The notes under the pieces are model-generated. The model did no database searches and was not told where the DNA came from. It saw only the letters and a program-made list of their open reading frames with translations. This document shows positions 6,796 through 8,269 of a DNA stretch of 8,269 nt, piece after piece. Location: assembly GCA_903941145.1 (NCBI GenBank), contig CAJANQ010000587.1, positions 1-8,269 of the forward strand, given 5' to 3'. Source of the DNA: an uncultured Actinomycetes bacterium (GTDB lineage Bacteria; Actinomycetota; Acidimicrobiia; Acidimicrobiales; Microtrichaceae). A program made the translations under genes and the position numbers. Positions within the stretch are counted from its first letter, which is position 1; each line of letters begins with the position of its first letter.

Positions 6796-6801
6796 ACGTT
6801 A
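6796..6801 (-). promoter_or_regulatory. -10-like box TAACGT for smpB
   Basis: On the minus strand TAACGT fits TANNNT and ends nine bases before the smpB ATG, predicting a leaderless or nearly leaderless transcript. No Shine-Dalgarno motif intervenes (the spacer is CGCCCCACC). No clear -35 was seen. Confidence 0.5.
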
Positions 6802-6812
6802 CCGCCCGGAAC

Positions 6813-6818
6813 TACCCT
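6813..6818 (+). promoter_or_regulatory. -10-like box TACCCT for mec, predicting a leaderless mRNA
   Basis: TACCCT fits TANNNT and is separated from the GTG at 6825 by six bases, the spacing at which transcription would begin on the start codon itself. This supports GTG 6825 rather than ATG 6834 as the mec start. It lies 11 bp from the oppositely oriented smpB box. Confidence 0.5.
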
Positions 6819-6824
6819 GCACCC

Positions 6825-7226
6825 GTGCTGCGGATGCCCCGGTCGGTCTACCTCGAGATGGTCAGCCACGCCCTCGGCGGGTTCCCCCTCGAGGCGTGCG
6901 GCCTCTTTGCCGGCGACCCGGACGGCACGGTCCACCGGTTCTACCCGTGCGAGAACGCGGCGCAGTCGTCCACGCTGTACACGGTGGCGCCCAAGGACCA
7001 CCTGCGGGCCGACCGCGACGCGGACGACTCTGGTTGGCAGATCCTGGGCGTGATGCACAGCCACACCCACACCGAGGCGTACCCGTCGCCGACCGACGTG
7101 GCCCAGGCCCCGGACCCCGACTGGCACTACGTGATCGTGTCGCTCCGGGACGACGCGCCGTCGCTCCGGTCCTACCGGATCCTCGACGAGACCATCTCCG
7201 AGGAGCAGGTCGGGCTGACCGGCTGA
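6825..7226 (+). CDS. mec: Mec-like JAMM/MPN+ metallopeptidase (CysO-cysteine peptidase)
   Basis: This 133-residue protein has the zinc-binding JAMM signature: Glu23 in EACGLF, then HSHTHTEAYPSPTD with His78, His80 and Asp91 in HxHx10D spacing, and Ser88. The mycobacterial Mec family is recognisable from the Thr after HSH, where many JAMM proteins have Pro, and from the following PDPDWHYVIVSLRD block. Mec removes cysteine from the C-terminus of the sulfur carrier CysO after CysM has built it there, completing O-phosphoserine-dependent cysteine synthesis in the cytosol. The cysM gene follows 156 bp downstream, which supports this role, but no cysO lies between. GTG 6825 is chosen because a TACCCT box sits at leaderless spacing; ATG 6834 would remove three residues. 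Other JAB-domain proteases are the alternative call, less likely given the neighbour. Confidence 0.9.
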   Translation: MLRMPRSVYLEMVSHALGGFPLEACGLFAGDPDGTVHRFYPCENAAQSSTLYTVAPKDHLRADRDADDSGWQILGVMHSHTHTEAYPSPTDVAQAPDPDWHYVIVSLRDDAPSLRSYRILDETISEEQVGLTG

Positions 7227-7228
7227 GT

Positions 7229-7250
7229 CCCTCGCGGCCGTGACCGAGGG
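7229..7250 (+). terminator. Weak stem-loop just after mec
   Basis: CCCTCG (7229-7234) pairs with CGAGGG (7245-7250) around a 10-nt loop, starting two bases after the mec stop. Six pairs and no T-run make it a weak candidate. Confidence 0.2.
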
Positions 7251-7278
7251 CACCTTGGGCACGGTGACGGAATTCCGG

Positions 7279-7308
7279 CGGGGCAGAAGGTGGTTGGCCG
7301 GGGCAGAA
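7279..7308 (+). repeat. Direct repeat CGGGGCAGAA, 20-bp period, upstream of the cysM -10 box
   Basis: CGGGGCAGAA occurs at 7279-7288 and 7299-7308, exactly 20 bp apart and so on nearly the same DNA face. AATTCC flanks the pair on both sides (within the GGAATTCC palindrome at 7269-7276, and at 7308-7313). The second copy ends five bases before the -10-like box at 7314, covering the -35 zone. It may be an activator or repressor site for cysM; no regulator is identified. Confidence 0.45.
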
Positions 7309-7313
7309 TTCCC

Positions 7314-7319
7314 TACCAT
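7314..7319 (+). promoter_or_regulatory. -10-like box TACCAT upstream of cysM
   Basis: TACCAT fits TANNNT. It predicts a start near 7326 and a leader of about 57 nt before the cysM ATG, unlike the short-leader smpB and mec genes nearby. A clear -35 is missing, which would fit dependence on a factor bound at the upstream direct repeat. Confidence 0.4.
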
Positions 7320-7320
7320 G

Positions 7321-7355
7321 GGGGTCGGATTTCGGCACGGGCCGGGACCGACCCC
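7321..7355 (+). other. Long stem-loop in the mec-cysM gap
   Basis: GGGGTCGG (7321-7328) pairs perfectly with CCGACCCC (7348-7355). Past a single bulged A (7329), TTTCGGC (7330-7336) continues pairing with GCCGGGA (7341-7347), with two U-G pairs and an ACGG tetraloop. The total is 15 pairs. The U-G pairs become mismatches on the other strand, so it is a plus-strand RNA structure. It lies 95 nt after mec and 27 nt before cysM, and could be an attenuator or terminator of mec read-through, or a leader structure of cysM. No T-run follows. Confidence 0.55.
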
Positions 7356-7382
7356 TGACCTCAGCGCAGTGACCCTCGCACC

Positions 7383-8269
7383 ATGACCGTCTACTCCTCC
7401 GTCCTCGACCTCATCGGCAACACGCCGATCGTCGACGTCTCCCAGCTGAGCCCGAACCCCGACGTGCGGATCCTGGGGAAGATGGAGGGGCAGAACCCGG
7501 CTGGCTCCGTGAAGGACCGCATCGCGCTGTCGATGATCACCGAGGCCGAGGAGGACGGCACCCTCTCGCCCGGCAGGACCATCATCGAGCCGTCCTCGGG
7601 CAACACCGGGATCGCCATGGCGATGATCTGCCAGATCCGCGGGTACCACCTGAAGATCGTCCTGCCCGGCAACGTCTCGCCCGAGCGTCGTCAGCTGCTC
7701 GAGGTGTTCGGCGCCGAGATCATCGACTCGCCGGGCGAGGAGGGGTCCAACGGCGCCGTCCGCATGGCGCAGGGCCTGGCCGACGAGCACCCCGACTGGG
7801 TCTTCCTCTACCAGTACGCGAACGAGGCCAACCCCAAGGCGCACTACCGCACGACCGGCCCCGAGATCTGGGCCGACGTCCCGGAGATCACGCACTTCGT
7901 CGCGGGCCTCGGGACCTCCGGCACGCTCATGGGCGTGGGCACGTTCCTGAAAGAGCAGAACCCCGCCATCAAGGTGCTCGCCGTCGAGCCGCCCACGGGC
8001 GAGCAGGTCGAGGGCCTCCGCAGCCTGGAGGACGGCTACATCCCCCCGGTGTTCGACAAGTGGGGCGGCTACGACCTGCTCGACGGCAAGTCGATCGTCC
8101 GGCCCCGCGAGTCCCTCGAGTACACCCGCGCCCTGGCTGGCATTGGCGTGTTCTCCGGCATCTCGGCCGGCGCCGCGCTGGCCGGCGCCTGCAAGGTCGC
8201 CGCCAAGATCGAGTCCGGCACGATCGTGTTCATCGTGTGCGACTACGGCTGGAAGTACCTGTCGACCGG
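7383..8269 (+). CDS. cysM: O-phosphoserine sulfhydrylase / cysteine synthase CysM, 3' truncated
   Basis: A fold-type II PLP enzyme of which 295 residues are visible; Mycobacterium tuberculosis CysM has 323, so about 28 C-terminal residues, in that family a mobile tail covering the active site, are missing past the window edge. Seen are IGNTP (11-15), the PLP lysine Lys44 in GSVKDR, the substrate loop SSGNTG (71-76), the phosphate-binding GLGTSGT (175-181) and the GWKYLST end block. Arg213 in EGLRSLEDGY aligns with Arg220 of M. tuberculosis CysM, which recognises O-phosphoserine; this and the preceding mec gene favour CysM over a CysK-type O-acetylserine enzyme. It normally takes sulfide from thiocarboxylated CysO to make CysO-cysteine. 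ATG 7383 gives a family-like N-terminus; there is no clear Shine-Dalgarno motif, and a 48-codon frame ends at ATGA across this start. Confidence 0.94.
   Translation, partial: MTVYSSVLDLIGNTPIVDVSQLSPNPDVRILGKMEGQNPAGSVKDRIALSMITEAEEDGTLSPGRTIIEPSSGNTGIAMAMICQIRGYHLKIVLPGNVSPERRQLLEVFGAEIIDSPGEEGSNGAVRMAQGLADEHPDWVFLYQYANEANPKAHYRTTGPEIWADVPEITHFVAGLGTSGTLMGVGTFLKEQNPAIKVLAVEPPTGEQVEGLRSLEDGYIPPVFDKWGGYDLLDGKSIVRPRESLEYTRALAGIGVFSGISAGAALAGACKVAAKIESGTIVFIVCDYGWKYLST

Noticed and set aside
5683..7053. Plus-strand open frame of 456 codons across the synthase end, smpB and mec
   Set aside because: It overlaps three recognisable genes in the wrong frame and shows no domain.
7240..7386. Small frame considered as cysO
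   Set aside because: Only 48 codons, no C-terminal GlyGly and no beta-grasp-like pattern.
6783..7895. Minus-strand open frame of 370 codons across mec and cysM
   Set aside because: Antisense to two well-identified genes; no recognisable protein.
1..8269. CRISPR arrays, tRNA/rRNA genes, IS elements or attachment sites
   Set aside because: Both strands were scanned by eye; no regularly spaced short repeats, no cloverleaf-like sequences and no transposase or terminal inverted repeats were recognised. The periodic repeat in the protease gene is protein-module duplication.

Overview
The window is GC-rich, with strong G/C preference at third codon positions, TANNNT-type -10 boxes close to start codons and little sign of Shine-Dalgarno motifs. 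This fits a high-GC actinobacterium. The mec-cysM pair resembles mycobacterial sulfur-relay genes, and an environmental lineage such as Acidimicrobiia is plausible but not proven. No mobile element, CRISPR array, tRNA or rRNA was seen.

Layout. (1) Positions 1-1676 (+) hold the 3' part of a secreted subtilisin-family (S8) protease: catalytic His and Ser are present, the catalytic Asp lies upstream of the window, and three FnIII-like modules follow, each with a CX8C pair. A 13-bp hairpin follows the stop. (2) Positions 1748 to about 3475 (-) encode a membrane-anchored GH18 chitinase-like enzyme with two C-terminal chitin-binding (CBM5/12-type) modules. (3) A 165-bp divergent control region with palindromes and a 12-bp inverted repeat separates it from (4) a processive GT2 polysaccharide synthase (3641-6307, +) that resembles the cellulose synthase subunit BcsA but has a large helical insertion between its first Asp motif and DxD. 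(5) smpB (6304-6786, -) meets the synthase tail to tail, the two stop codons sharing a CTAG. (6) mec, a JAMM-type CysO-cysteine peptidase (6825-7226, +), starts 38 bp from smpB and is probably leaderless. (7) A 156-bp gap with repeats, a -10 box and a long stem-loop leads to cysM (7383 to the window end, 3' incomplete), an O-phosphoserine sulfhydrylase.

How the genes relate. SmpB (trans-translation) is housekeeping. Mec and CysM normally act with the sulfur carrier CysO: CysM adds CysO-bound sulfide to O-phosphoserine and Mec releases cysteine from CysO. Here no cysO lies between them. The least described part is the divergent pair of a membrane beta-glycan synthase and a surface-tethered GH18 hydrolase with chitin-binding modules. 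By analogy with cellulose and PNAG systems, where a synthase is paired with a hydrolase, it may be an exopolysaccharide locus whose polymer contains beta-linked GlcNAc. That is inference from domain content and gene arrangement only.
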